Source: a virus
Virus record (IMG/VR): IMGVR_UViG_3300024433_000018
Span: 1-39,215 of that record
Reading direction: 5' to 3' (one strand)
DNA length: 39,215 bases
A program made the position numbers and the translations under genes. The notes beneath the pieces were generated by a model. The model was not told the origin of the DNA. It saw nothing but the letters and a program-made list of their open reading frames with translations, and did not search any database. Positions within the stretch are counted from its first letter, which is position 1. The number at the start of each line of letters is the position of its first letter. Shown here piece after piece: positions 24,337-30,923 of this stretch.

Positions 24337-24884
24337 TAATTACCCCATTGTGTAGCCATGGCATTTGCAATGCCTTGATAGGTTTTACTTCTTATTTTCC
24401 AGCGATCAGGCGAAGGCGGTAACATATGCATTTTAGGTTCACGTCCAGAAACTATCTTTGTCGGTTCAAGTTTTGGTAAATTTTTCAACCACAAACAAGT
24501 GCTTTTTGTTTCCCCGTGTCCATATTGCCACGGCTGGATGATCTGATCGGGTTTACGATATTGAGTTGACATTATCGAGATCGGGTTTTCAACGGCAATT
24601 TTTTCTATATCTGCATTTATTAATTGCATGAAAAACTCGACAGCCTCTTTTTGTTCCTCTTTTTTATCCTTAAACCAACGTGCGCCACTAACGGCAAGAT
24701 GGGTGCAAGGTGGATGCGCTATCATTAAATCCCAATTATCGTTTAAAACGTCTAATACATTGCCTTGGATATGATTCCCTTCAATATCCGTTGGTAGCAA
24801 GTCACAAGACCATGCATCATGGCCTAGTTTTTTAAAGGCTTCTCTAACCGTTCCTGAAAATTCACAAGCTATTAAAATTCGCAT
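24336..24884 (-). CDS. Short cytosine-C5 methyltransferase-like protein (182 aa)
   Basis: A SAM-binding start (ILIACEFSGTVREAFKKLGH) is followed by DLMIAHPPCTHLAVSG, matching motif IV with the catalytic Cys of C5 methyltransferases, and VENPISIMS resembling motif VI. At 182 residues it lacks a clear target recognition domain, like a family of short phage methyltransferases. It could protect phage DNA from restriction. The start is the ATG at 24884, one base after the upstream stop. Confidence 0.68.
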   Translation of the reverse strand: MRILIACEFSGTVREAFKKLGHDAWSCDLLPTDIEGNHIQGNVLDVLNDNWDLMIAHPPCTHLAVSGARWFKDKKEEQKEAVEFFMQLINADIEKIAVENPISIMSTQYRKPDQIIQPWQYGHGETKSTCLWLKNLPKLEPTKIVSGREPKMHMLPPSPDRWKIRSKTYQGIANAMATQWGN

Positions 24885-24885
24885 T

Positions 24886-25416
24886 TTAAATTCCATTTTT
24901 AAAAATTAACCATTTTAGGCCGTTTGTTTTAAACAAAAAAATCTCGTTTACATTAAAATATTTATAATAGCTATCGAGTTTTTTTGAATGATCCATTTTA
25001 AAATCATTTTCAGGGTGACACGATAATTCATAATCAATTAGGCGATCAATTGATTCAGCACGTATAAACCTGTATCCAGCGTGTAAAAATTCATTTTCTT
25101 CTGGATAGTATAAGCTTTCGTAAGTTTCTTCAATTTCATGTAGTGGTAAAATTTGAGATAGTGATTTAATAATTTTAAATTTGTTTGTATTACAATACTC
25201 ACTTAAACAACCTTGATGATCTGCATTAACGATTTCATTAAGTATATTTATAGCCCAAATTATAGCTTCAGGAATAGTATCAAATTCTGTTAAATTTACT
25301 AACCGTTCCCCACATGGGTATTTGATTTCCATCAAGTATGTTCTTATTCCTTGATTGGTTTCCTCCCAAAGTTCTAAGTCAAAACCTTTTTGTGTAAAGT
25401 CTATCAAGCTATTCAT
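24886..25416 (-). CDS. Accessory protein (176 aa), unknown
   Basis: I use the ATG at 25416, preceded by the repeated GAGGACTAAAAAA leader, instead of the ATG at 25431, which lies in that leader. The protein is acidic and aromatic, helical, with no known motif. It is encoded just ahead of the methyltransferase, so a functional link is possible. Confidence 0.6.
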   Translation of the reverse strand: MNSLIDFTQKGFDLELWEETNQGIRTYLMEIKYPCGERLVNLTEFDTIPEAIIWAINILNEIVNADHQGCLSEYCNTNKFKIIKSLSQILPLHEIEETYESLYYPEENEFLHAGYRFIRAESIDRLIDYELSCHPENDFKMDHSKKLDSYYKYFNVNEIFLFKTNGLKWLIFKNGI

Positions 25417-25471
25417 TTTTTTAGTCCTCATGTTTTTATTAATTTATTTTCAATGGCTCATTGAACTAATT

Positions 25472-25639
25472 TTATACATTGTTATCATCTTCTCTTTGTT
25501 GATAACATGGTTCGCACGCATTGCAAGACCAGCAATACAGACAGCATTGCGCTTGCATCTCCCGATAACCACAATCGCAGCAATTTAAATAATCGCTGCA
25601 TGTTGCATCTGAATAATTTTCGCATATAAGGTTATTCAT
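25472..25639 (-). CDS. Cysteine-rich microprotein (55 aa)
   Basis: Eleven Cys in 55 residues (positions 6, 14, 20, 21, 23, 32, 33, 36, 39, 42, 45), starting MNNLICENYSDATC. TGGA lies about five bases before the ATG. No signal peptide is apparent, so the Cys are more likely metal ligands than disulfides. No family is recognised. Confidence 0.6.
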   Translation of the reverse strand: MNNLICENYSDATCSDYLNCCDCGYREMQAQCCLYCWSCNACEPCYQQREDDNNV

Positions 25640-25669
25640 TTTTCCAGTTATTTTTTAACCCTTAATTTA

Positions 25670-25876
25670 TTAAATTGCGCCTGCTTCGATTAACCCATAC
25701 ATAAAGCCCAATGTCATACTGGAATTTATAAAGGCTTGATCCTCTAATTGGTGTATGATTTGATCCCCTTTTTTATAGCATGGGTAGTAAAAGGTTTTTT
25801 TGTTGTGTTCAAAACTTTTAATTCCTATTGTAAAATTTTTTATTTGTCTAATAATTATGTATTCGCTGGCATTCAT
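25670..25876 (-). CDS. Small accessory protein (68 aa), unknown
   Basis: The start is chosen at the ATG at 25876, overlapping the stop of the 29-residue ORF upstream and preceded by AAGGGGGAC. The protein is strand-rich and aromatic (EYIIIRQIKNFTIGIKSFEH). Function unknown. Confidence 0.55.
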   Translation of the reverse strand: MNASEYIIIRQIKNFTIGIKSFEHNKKTFYYPCYKKGDQIIHQLEDQAFINSSMTLGFMYGLIEAGAI

Positions 25877-25962
25877 ATTGTCCCCCTTAAAAACCAGCTT
25901 AAACCCATGGCACATTTTAAAAAATGTTGCTCTAGTGCTTTTTCTATTTTTGTTAAGTTCAT
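25873..25962 (-). CDS. Micro-ORF (29 aa) coupled to its neighbours
   Basis: MNLTKIEKALEQHFLKCA with a GAGG site eight bases upstream and a TGA overlapping the next ATG. The start lies three bases after the preceding gene's stop. Coupling on both sides supports real translation. Amphipathic helix; role unknown. Confidence 0.5.
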   Translation of the reverse strand: MNLTKIEKALEQHFLKCAMGLSWFLRGTI

Positions 25963-25965
25963 TTT

Positions 25966-26385
25966 TTAACCTCTGGCATAATAAAAATTTGTATATTGAT
26001 TGTAATTTGCTTGTGCAATAGCCTCTAAAATTGTTTCAGGTTCTTGTATAGAATGCTTATCCTCAAATTTCACGCCAGCATTTTTAATGGCACGATCAAA
26101 GAAAAAAAGGAATTGATCTTGCCCGAGTGTTTCATCTTTGGCCATGGCCACGCATTCGGTTTCATTATGTTCTATAGGCATTAAGTAAGATCGCAATCTT
26201 ACTACACAATAAGTTACGCTTGCATTTGTATTTCTTGCCCTATACCAGCGCACTAATGCAAGGCTTTTAATACGTCCATCATGAATGGTTAATAATTCCA
26301 GGCTTTTTATTTTTTCTCGATTTTCAATAGCGTTCAGTTTTTCATAATCGATATTATTGCAAGGTGTAATATTTAATATTTTCAT
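25966..26385 (-). CDS. Accessory protein (139 aa), unknown
   Basis: Mixed alpha/beta protein with LALVRWYRARNTNASVTYCV and a C-terminal helix. It begins at an ATG preceded by AGGA. No catalytic motif is recognised. It lies in the leftward operon of probable early genes. Confidence 0.58.
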   Translation of the reverse strand: MKILNITPCNNIDYEKLNAIENREKIKSLELLTIHDGRIKSLALVRWYRARNTNASVTYCVVRLRSYLMPIEHNETECVAMAKDETLGQDQFLFFFDRAIKNAGVKFEDKHSIQEPETILEAIAQANYNQYTNFYYARG

Positions 26386-26424
26386 TTTTGTTTTCCTGTA
26401 GTTTTATATTTTTTGTTGTGTGTT

Positions 26425-26703
26425 TTATCGTCTAAAATCGGGTTCGATCAGTTCCTTTTTGAGTTGATTTAAAACCCTTTCAAAATTGGCATTAATTGCG
26501 TTTTCTGGATCGTAGCCTTCGCCTTCAATTGTTTTTGTTTCGTGTAAGGATTCCAGCAAGCTTGAATGGTCTGGAAAAATCCATAGTAGTTCTTTGTCAC
26601 TTAATTTAATTGAGCAAATTGCTAGTTGTATTAAAACGTCATAATGATTGTGATCGTCAATGCTGGATAGAAAGTCTTCTACTTTTTGCGCTTGATTTAA
26701 CAT
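26425..26703 (-). CDS. Small acidic protein (92 aa), unknown
   Basis: An acidic helical protein (MLNQAQKVEDFLSSIDDHNH) preceded by the AGAGGACTA leader. It may be a DNA mimic or inhibitor judging only from charge; no homology is claimed. Confidence 0.55.
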   Translation of the reverse strand: MLNQAQKVEDFLSSIDDHNHYDVLIQLAICSIKLSDKELLWIFPDHSSLLESLHETKTIEGEGYDPENAINANFERVLNQLKKELIEPDFRR

Positions 26704-26705
26704 TT

Positions 26706-26777
26706 TTAGTCCTCTAAGTTAATTTTAAAATTTTTTTCTAGCTCTACGAGATCAATAATGACCATGCATGCATGCAT
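26706..26777 (-). CDS. Micro-ORF (23 aa) ending in the next gene's ribosome site
   Basis: The ATG directly follows the TGA of the upstream gene and the last codons are GAG GAC TAA, which form the AGAGGACTA leader of the next gene. The peptide is short, with a mildly hydrophobic middle. It may only provide ribosome read-in to that leader. Confidence 0.35.
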   Translation of the reverse strand: MHACMVIIDLVELEKNFKINLED

Positions 26778-27020
26778 TCAGTCATGCCAACCTATGAGAT
26801 CCACTATTTCAGAATGCCAGTTGCGTTTTTTTAACAATTCAATAGAACTTTTACTGAACCCGTTTAGCGTGTAATTTTCATTTATTAAATAAGCGGGTTC
26901 CCCATCTTTTGAGCAAAAATAAATGTCACCTTCACAAAAACAATACAAGTTTTTAAATTGATCTTTAGCGTACAATCTGTAATTACTGCTATCATGTTCT
27001 ATTGCTTTTAAAATCATCAT
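26778..27020 (-). CDS. Small accessory protein (80 aa), unknown
   Basis: Strand-rich, aromatic protein (MMILKAIEHDSSNYRLYAKD) with CFCEGDIYFC in the middle. It is tightly packed with neighbours in the leftward operon. Function unknown. Confidence 0.55.
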   Translation of the reverse strand: MMILKAIEHDSSNYRLYAKDQFKNLYCFCEGDIYFCSKDGEPAYLINENYTLNGFSKSSIELLKKRNWHSEIVDLIGWHD

Positions 27021-27068
27021 TTTTTTATCCTCTTTTGTTATTGCTGCCTACACGGCAGTTTAATTTTA

Positions 27069-27482
27069 TTAATCGTTGTCGATATAATTTTCAATCATAG
27101 GCAAGTTATCTTTTAAAAATTCCCAAACTTGAAATAGATCGTCCTTTGTTTGTGCTGGAAATTTTAAGTCTTTAAGTTCGCTTAAAATATCGTTTAAGAT
27201 TGCATCATCATTAAAATCTGATTCGTACATGTAAGAGATTAAATACAATTCGTGGCTTGCCCCCCCTTCTGTTGACATTGCAAGATCAGGATCAGGACAA
27301 TTATAATCATTGTGTAAAAATGATTGCCCCGTTTGATAAACGGCTTGATACTCTTTGTTGTCAATTGTGATCACGTTGTACACGTCTAAGTTATGCAATT
27401 TATAATAACCATACAGATTGTTACCTGCTTTTTGTGTTTCGTGCGTGTTTTGTTCAAAAAGTGAAGCTTTAATATTTAACAT
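27069..27482 (-). CDS. Accessory protein (137 aa), unknown
   Basis: An acidic alpha/beta protein: basic start MLNIKASLFEQNTHETQ, a middle Tyr-rich region, and an acidic C-terminus ending in NYIDND. AAGGG precedes the ATG. No family is recognised. Confidence 0.55.
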   Translation of the reverse strand: MLNIKASLFEQNTHETQKAGNNLYGYYKLHNLDVYNVITIDNKEYQAVYQTGQSFLHNDYNCPDPDLAMSTEGGASHELYLISYMYESDFNDDAILNDILSELKDLKFPAQTKDDLFQVWEFLKDNLPMIENYIDND

Positions 27483-27545
27483 TTTTTACCCTTATAATTT
27501 ATTGATTAATAGTTTTGTAGCTTGTTTTTTTTGTTGTTTACCTCC

Positions 27546-27581
27546 TTAAACATAGTTTTTAAATTTACGAACAATAGCCAT
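27546..27581 (-). CDS. Leader micro-ORF copy 1 (11 aa, MAIVRK start)
   Basis: Twelve codons ending directly at a GGAGG. Its first 18 bases match the micro-ORF at 28257-28292 at 16 positions, and both are exactly 36 bases long. It may be a leader peptide or a sequence duplication. No ribosome site is seen upstream. Confidence 0.25.
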   Translation of the reverse strand: MAIVRKFKNYV

Positions 27582-27648
27582 TGTCAATGGTTCATACATA
27601 ATCCCGCTGGCTGCATTTTTTTAGTCCTCTTTTTTAAGTTATCTTTTT

Positions 27649-27714
27649 TTAATTTTGATTTAATAAATTAATAATTAGCAAAATTACTGCTATTTCAAAG
27701 ATTGAATGGATCAT
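27649..27714 (-). CDS. Membrane micropeptide (21 aa)
   Basis: MIHSIFEIAVILLIINLLNQ, nearly all one hydrophobic helix, with GAGGG seven bases before the ATG; that site overlaps the end of the clamp-like gene. It starts four bases after that gene's stop, so it is translationally coupled. Similar short membrane peptides regulate transporters or act as toxins, but no function is assigned here. Confidence 0.45.
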   Translation of the reverse strand: MIHSIFEIAVILLIINLLNQN

Positions 27715-27718
27715 TTTT

Positions 27719-28237
27719 TTACCCTCTAATTGGCATTATTGCTATATCGATTTTAATTTCACTGGATAAGCCTTGATTAACATAAACAGTCATAAAGTTT
27801 GCTTTATCGCTTGATAGCGGTTCAAAAGTTACCCTTGCGATTTTCATTTTTAAATCCTTTCTGAAAGTTTCTATTGATTGAAAAATCAAGGCTAGATACT
27901 TACAATCGAAAGTTGTTTTATCTAGCGTGTATTGGTCTTCACGAGTGAACACACGTTCAAAGTTGGGAAACTTAATATCATCATCAAAAGTTAATAGGTC
28001 AATACAATCAACCTTGACCGCACGATTGATAGAATCAATTTTGATTGCCTCTTTAAAGTCCAAGCTATGCACGTTCGGGCGTGTAACCCGTATCGCTATA
28101 TGTCCATTGCTTGCGTAAAATTTAACCGTGTCATTATCAAAGTCTTTTATAAATTGTACATGGTGTAAAGCCATGCGAAGGTCTTTGATGTTTCCGAACT
28201 TAGCTACTAGCTTTAATATTGCTTGTGTATCATTCAT
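27719..28237 (-). CDS. Sliding-clamp-like (DnaN-type) protein, short form (172 aa)
   Basis: KFYASNGHIAIRV (about residues 39-51) resembles the DnaN motif ATDGHRLAV, and the C-terminus IAIMPIRG resembles the MPMRL end of DnaN. At 172 residues it holds at most about half of a three-domain beta clamp. It may act as a processivity factor or as a decoy that binds clamp partners. I start it at the ATG at 28237 after AGAGGACTAAAAAA instead of the upstream in-frame start at 28285. Confidence 0.45.
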   Translation of the reverse strand: MNDTQAILKLVAKFGNIKDLRMALHHVQFIKDFDNDTVKFYASNGHIAIRVTRPNVHSLDFKEAIKIDSINRAVKVDCIDLLTFDDDIKFPNFERVFTREDQYTLDKTTFDCKYLALIFQSIETFRKDLKMKIARVTFEPLSSDKANFMTVYVNQGLSSEIKIDIAIMPIRG

Positions 28238-28256
28238 TTTTTTAGTCCTCTTTAAA

Positions 28257-28292
28257 TTAAAATAAAGTGCGGTTTTTTCGAGCAATAGCCAT
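28257..28292 (-). CDS. Leader micro-ORF copy 2 (11 aa, MAIARK start)
   Basis: Twelve codons, the same length as the copy at 27546-27581, ending just before the AGAGGACTA leader of the clamp-like gene. An in-frame ATG at 28304 would extend it by four codons. GGGGGT precedes the ATG. Confidence 0.25.
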   Translation of the reverse strand: MAIARKNRTLF

Positions 28293-28357
28293 CGCTACCC
28301 CCATGGTTGACACTTACCGAAGTAAGAACCGCAAAACCCTATCCTTGCAAGGTTCGT

Positions 28358-28591
28358 TTAATTGCTTTCTAGGTATTCGGTCACAAAAGTTCTGATTGAT
28401 AGCAAATTATATATTGCCCCGTCCGGTGTACGTGTACCCAATAGATCAGCTTTTAATCTGCAAATAATTTGATTTTTGCTATAGCCAGATCTCACATATT
28501 CACGCATAAGTAGCTCAATACTGTAGTCATTGTTTAGCCATAAGCTAGTGTTCCAAGCGTTCCAGCTTCTGTGGCCGTTGTACTTATTCAT
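28358..28591 (-). CDS. Small phage protein with NGHxSWNxWN motif (77 aa)
   Basis: The start MNKYNGHRSWNAWNTSLWLN resembles a family of small proteins seen in phages and plasmids with the pattern NGHxSWNxWNxxLWxxND. No function is established. It is the first gene of the leftward operon, 40 bases downstream of a strong promoter with an embedded palindrome. Confidence 0.65.
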   Translation of the reverse strand: MNKYNGHRSWNAWNTSLWLNNDYSIELLMREYVRSGYSKNQIICRLKADLLGTRTPDGAIYNLLSIRTFVTEYLESN

Positions 28592-28630
28592 GTTTAGCCC
28601 TCTTTTGTTGTTTATCTTTAACTTGTGTCC

Positions 28631-28659
28631 ATTGTATTAAACTTTAGTTTAAGTGTCAA
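28631..28659 (-). promoter_or_regulatory. Leftward operon promoter with palindromic operator in the spacer
   Basis: On the minus strand, consensus TTGACA and TACAAT are separated by 17 bases, and the spacer carries the palindrome TTAAACTAAAGTTTAA. A repressor bound there would block RNA polymerase on both boxes. Its predicted start is about 30 bases before the first gene. Confidence 0.75.
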
Positions 28660-28752
28660 TGCATAAAGTTAAACTTTTTTATATTATTTTATAATTATGG
28701 GTTATGGGGTAAGATAGACTTTGTTTTTTACTGATTTAAAAAGGATTTTAAA

Positions 28753-29031
28753 ATGACTGATAAAGTTAGGTGTCCAGCGTGTCGAGGTAGCAAGAAAGTT
28801 TATGGTCTAGGCGGTATACAGATTGACTGCAGAACGTGCAAGGGAGAAGGCCAGATTTTAGCAGTTGATAAAGTTGCGCCCGTTATCACGCCAGTTAATG
28901 ATGATAGTGCTATAATAAAACAGGTTAGTGATTGTAAACCAGTTAGTATAGATATTGTAGAACCAGAAGAAAAATCGGTAAAAGTTCAGGGAAAACGTGC
29001 TATTTATAAGCGCAAAACACAAAAAGGATAA
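28753..29031 (+). CDS. DnaJ-type zinc-finger-like protein (92 aa)
   Basis: CPACRGSKKV and CRTCKGEG give two CxxCxG motifs like one unit of the DnaJ Cys-rich domain, so zinc binding is likely. The rest is a flexible, basic C-terminus ending in RAIYKRKTQKG. It is coupled to the small terminase candidate downstream (4-base gap). The function in the phage is unknown. Confidence 0.65.
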   Translation: MTDKVRCPACRGSKKVYGLGGIQIDCRTCKGEGQILAVDKVAPVITPVNDDSAIIKQVSDCKPVSIDIVEPEEKSVKVQGKRAIYKRKTQKG

Positions 29032-29034
29032 ATC

Positions 29035-29400
29035 ATGGCAATGTCGAACGAACATCAACCAACGGACGAGCTACGGCAACGTATCACAGACTTAGTGCGC
29101 AGCGGTACGCCAAAATATATTATTAGCGAAATAGTCGAGCTTGATACTGAAACTATTACAAAACATTATCGCAAAGAGTTAATGACAGCTAAGTCAACGG
29201 CTATTGAACGCATCGGGAAAACTGTTTATCAACAAGCGTTGGACGGAGATGTTAAGTCGCAAGCACTGTATCTTAAAACACAAGGCGTTGATCACGGATG
29301 GATTGAAAAGCACGTGATTGAAACAAAAAATGCGGATGAGATAAAAGAACTTAAAGATACTATCACTGATTTAGAGCAAAAATATCAGCGTGATTATTAG
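29035..29400 (+). CDS. Candidate small terminase subunit / HTH DNA-binding protein (121 aa)
   Basis: The N-terminal helix-turn-helix (PTDELRQRITDLVRSGTPKY, then IISEIVELDTETITKHYRKEL) and the following GKTVYQQALDGDVKSQALYL resemble a group of phage proteins annotated as small terminase or packaging regulators. It lies 6.7 kb from the large terminase, not adjacent as in P22. TerS would recognise pac and load TerL; alternatively it is a transcription regulator. Confidence 0.5.
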   Translation: MAMSNEHQPTDELRQRITDLVRSGTPKYIISEIVELDTETITKHYRKELMTAKSTAIERIGKTVYQQALDGDVKSQALYLKTQGVDHGWIEKHVIETKNADEIKELKDTITDLEQKYQRDY

Positions 29401-29435
29401 TCACGCTGACAAGTGTTATATATAAGAGACTGTCG

Positions 29436-30008
29436 TTATTGTAAGAGCTTGCTAATGCTCGGGCGGGATAATTTCATTGCCCGTGCAATTTGCGATATAT
29501 TTAAACCCTGCTTAGATAGTTCGATTGCTTCTGATCTTCGGGACATATCCAAGGGCTGTTTTCCAAAGGGTTTACCCGTTTTTGTTCCGTTTTTCTTTGC
29601 GTGCGCTATTCCCTCGGCTTGTCGCTCTAACATTATATTGCGTTCAAATTCAGCGAACGCACCCAGGACTTGAAGCATCATAGTGTTTAATGGGTTCGGG
29701 TCTGTTTTACAATATGTTTGCGATTCCTTGATGAATTTGACTGTCACGCCTTTGCTGACTAGCTCCTTAAGTATCGCTTGAAGGTCTGACAAGCTACGTG
29801 CTAAACGATCAATACTATATATATATAGTATATCGCCATTTCTTGCGTAGTCTATGCAAGCTTGTAGCTCTGGACGCTCTTTATCTTTACCCGAAAGTTT
29901 ATCCGTAAAGACTTTATCGAGTGCTAAGTTTGCCATGCCTTCTGTCTGACGGCCAGTCGATTGCTCACGTGTTGATACTCTAATGTACCCGATCTTTTGA
30001 CTAGTCAT
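29436..30008 (-). CDS. Serine recombinase, resolvase/invertase type (190 aa)
   Basis: Small serine recombinase: GYIRVSTREQSTGRQ at the N-terminus with the catalytic Ser at about residue 12, then IDRLARSLSDLQ and AEFERNIMLERQAEGI. A C-terminal helix-turn-helix (LNISQIARAMKLSRPSISKL) binds the crossover site. It is of the Tn3 resolvase/invertase length, so it more likely resolves multimers or inverts DNA than integrates. No inverted pair of sites is obvious in the window. Confidence 0.88.
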   Translation of the reverse strand: MTSQKIGYIRVSTREQSTGRQTEGMANLALDKVFTDKLSGKDKERPELQACIDYARNGDILYIYSIDRLARSLSDLQAILKELVSKGVTVKFIKESQTYCKTDPNPLNTMMLQVLGAFAEFERNIMLERQAEGIAHAKKNGTKTGKPFGKQPLDMSRRSEAIELSKQGLNISQIARAMKLSRPSISKLLQ

Positions 30009-30009
30009 A

Positions 30010-30117
30010 TTAAGCCCCCGTGGCGCAAACTAGCGCAGCACTATAAGCTATGGCGGTCACTATTAGTAGCGTGCCAAGCACTTGCGTTCTCAATATTCGC
30101 TTTTCTTTTCTTGTCAT
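30010..30117 (-). CDS. Membrane micropeptide upstream of the recombinase (35 aa)
   Basis: MTRKEKRILRTQVLGTLLIV followed by more hydrophobic residues, so a basic N-terminus and a single membrane helix. It has the AGAGGACTA leader five bases upstream and its stop is one base before the recombinase ATG, so they share an mRNA. Holin-like, toxin or membrane anchor are all possible. Confidence 0.5.
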   Translation of the reverse strand: MTRKEKRILRTQVLGTLLIVTAIAYSAALVCATGA

Positions 30118-30149
30118 TACTTTAGTCCTCTTTGTTGTTAAAGACAAGG

Positions 30150-30178
30150 AGTATAATGCACTTGTAAACATAAGTCAA
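30150..30178 (-). promoter_or_regulatory. Promoter of the recombinase operon
   Basis: Minus strand TTGACT and TATACT separated by exactly 17 bases, giving a start about 25 bases before the micropeptide's ATG. No TTAAACT palindrome is in the spacer, so it is regulated differently from the 28.6 and 30.3 kb promoters. Confidence 0.65.
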
Positions 30179-30274
30179 TTACATTCATTGCTGCACTACA
30201 AAAGGGGTATAATAATAGACTGTAGTAGTACCATGGTTTTAATGCAGATAAAATAATAAATAATAAATAAATAG

Positions 30275-30303
30275 TTGACACTTAAACTAAGGTTTACTAC
30301 TAT
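30275..30303 (+). promoter_or_regulatory. Rightward promoter of the accessory region with palindromic operator
   Basis: TTGACA and TACTAT are separated by 17 bases; the spacer holds TTAAACTAAGGTTTA, a near match to the palindrome in the 28.6 kb promoter. It drives a roughly 430-base untranslated leader ahead of the small-gene array. Confidence 0.7.
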
Positions 30304-30739
30304 AGCCACATGGTTAGGTACTAGCTATTGAATGGACTGCTAGCCATAGCCACACATACCTAGCTCATGCCTGTAGGGTAGGGGGTTACACATGCCTTGA
30401 GCGATCAGGGGGGTATGCCCCAGAACAAAGCACCCCCCTCTACGATGCGGAGGCTCCACCCCTCACACACCAAAACCAATTTCCAAAATCCAAGCTCAAA
30501 TCTTACACAAATATTACTACTATCCTCTAATAATTCCCCCCCCCTACCAAACCAATTTCAAGAATTTATGATCAAAAAAAAATCATCAATCTTTCCATAA
30601 AAATTCCCCCAAAAATTCCAAAACTCCTGAACTTTTTTTAACCAACAATAACCCCCCAAAATTTCCCAGAAAATTTTCAAAATTGCCCGTAAACAAAAAA
30701 TAGTTTAATCTAGCGTTTTTAATCTCAAGGAGCATCATT
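30304..30739 (+). other. Long untranslated leader with a C-rich, G-poor segment
   Basis: No gene is supported here. After the promoter, partial repeats of ATAGCCACA occur near 30302 and 30345. Bases 30481-30690 hold 61 C and only 7 G on the plus strand, with several runs of five to eight C. The one frame across it (starting at a TTG near 30397) shows no coding pattern. It may be a structured or protein-binding leader. Confidence 0.5.
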
Positions 30740-30898
30740 ATTTTTTTCGACAAAAAGTTTCCTACTGTAAGGGTAAAGGCATTTCAGTTGGGAATTGATG
30801 ATAACCCTGACTGGTGCACAATGTATGAGAAGGATTTATACAGTTCTAAAGAGGAATTGATTAGAGCCAAGATTAGGCATTGGGTGAATAAGCGTTGA
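30740..30898 (+). CDS. Small protein with probable ATT start (52 aa)
   Basis: The frame has a well-formed protein, DKKFPTVRVKAFQLGIDDNP, then a charged helix, typical of small phage proteins. No ATG, GTG or TTG occurs upstream before a stop. AAGGAG (30728-30733) lies six bases before the ATT at 30740, so an ATT start is likely. An ATT start is rare; a single-base error in ATG is the alternative. Confidence 0.55.
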   Translation: MFFDKKFPTVRVKAFQLGIDDNPDWCTMYEKDLYSSKEELIRAKIRHWVNKR

Positions 30899-30923
30899 AC
30901 AGCAAAACATAAAAGGAATTAAA

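Noticed and set aside
28286-28357. Promoter at 28306 (TTGACA) on the plus strand
   Set aside because: No -10 hexamer at suitable spacing; it is followed by a CTTAC-CGAA-GTAAG inverted repeat only.
29436-30008. Serine recombinase as phage integrase
   Set aside because: It has resolvase/invertase length and lacks the large C-terminal domain of serine integrases; no attachment site was seen.
30397-30600. 67-residue plus-strand ORF in the C-rich leader
   Set aside because: It starts at TTG with no ribosome site, and the low-G composition is shared across all codon positions, so it looks like noncoding sequence read as protein.
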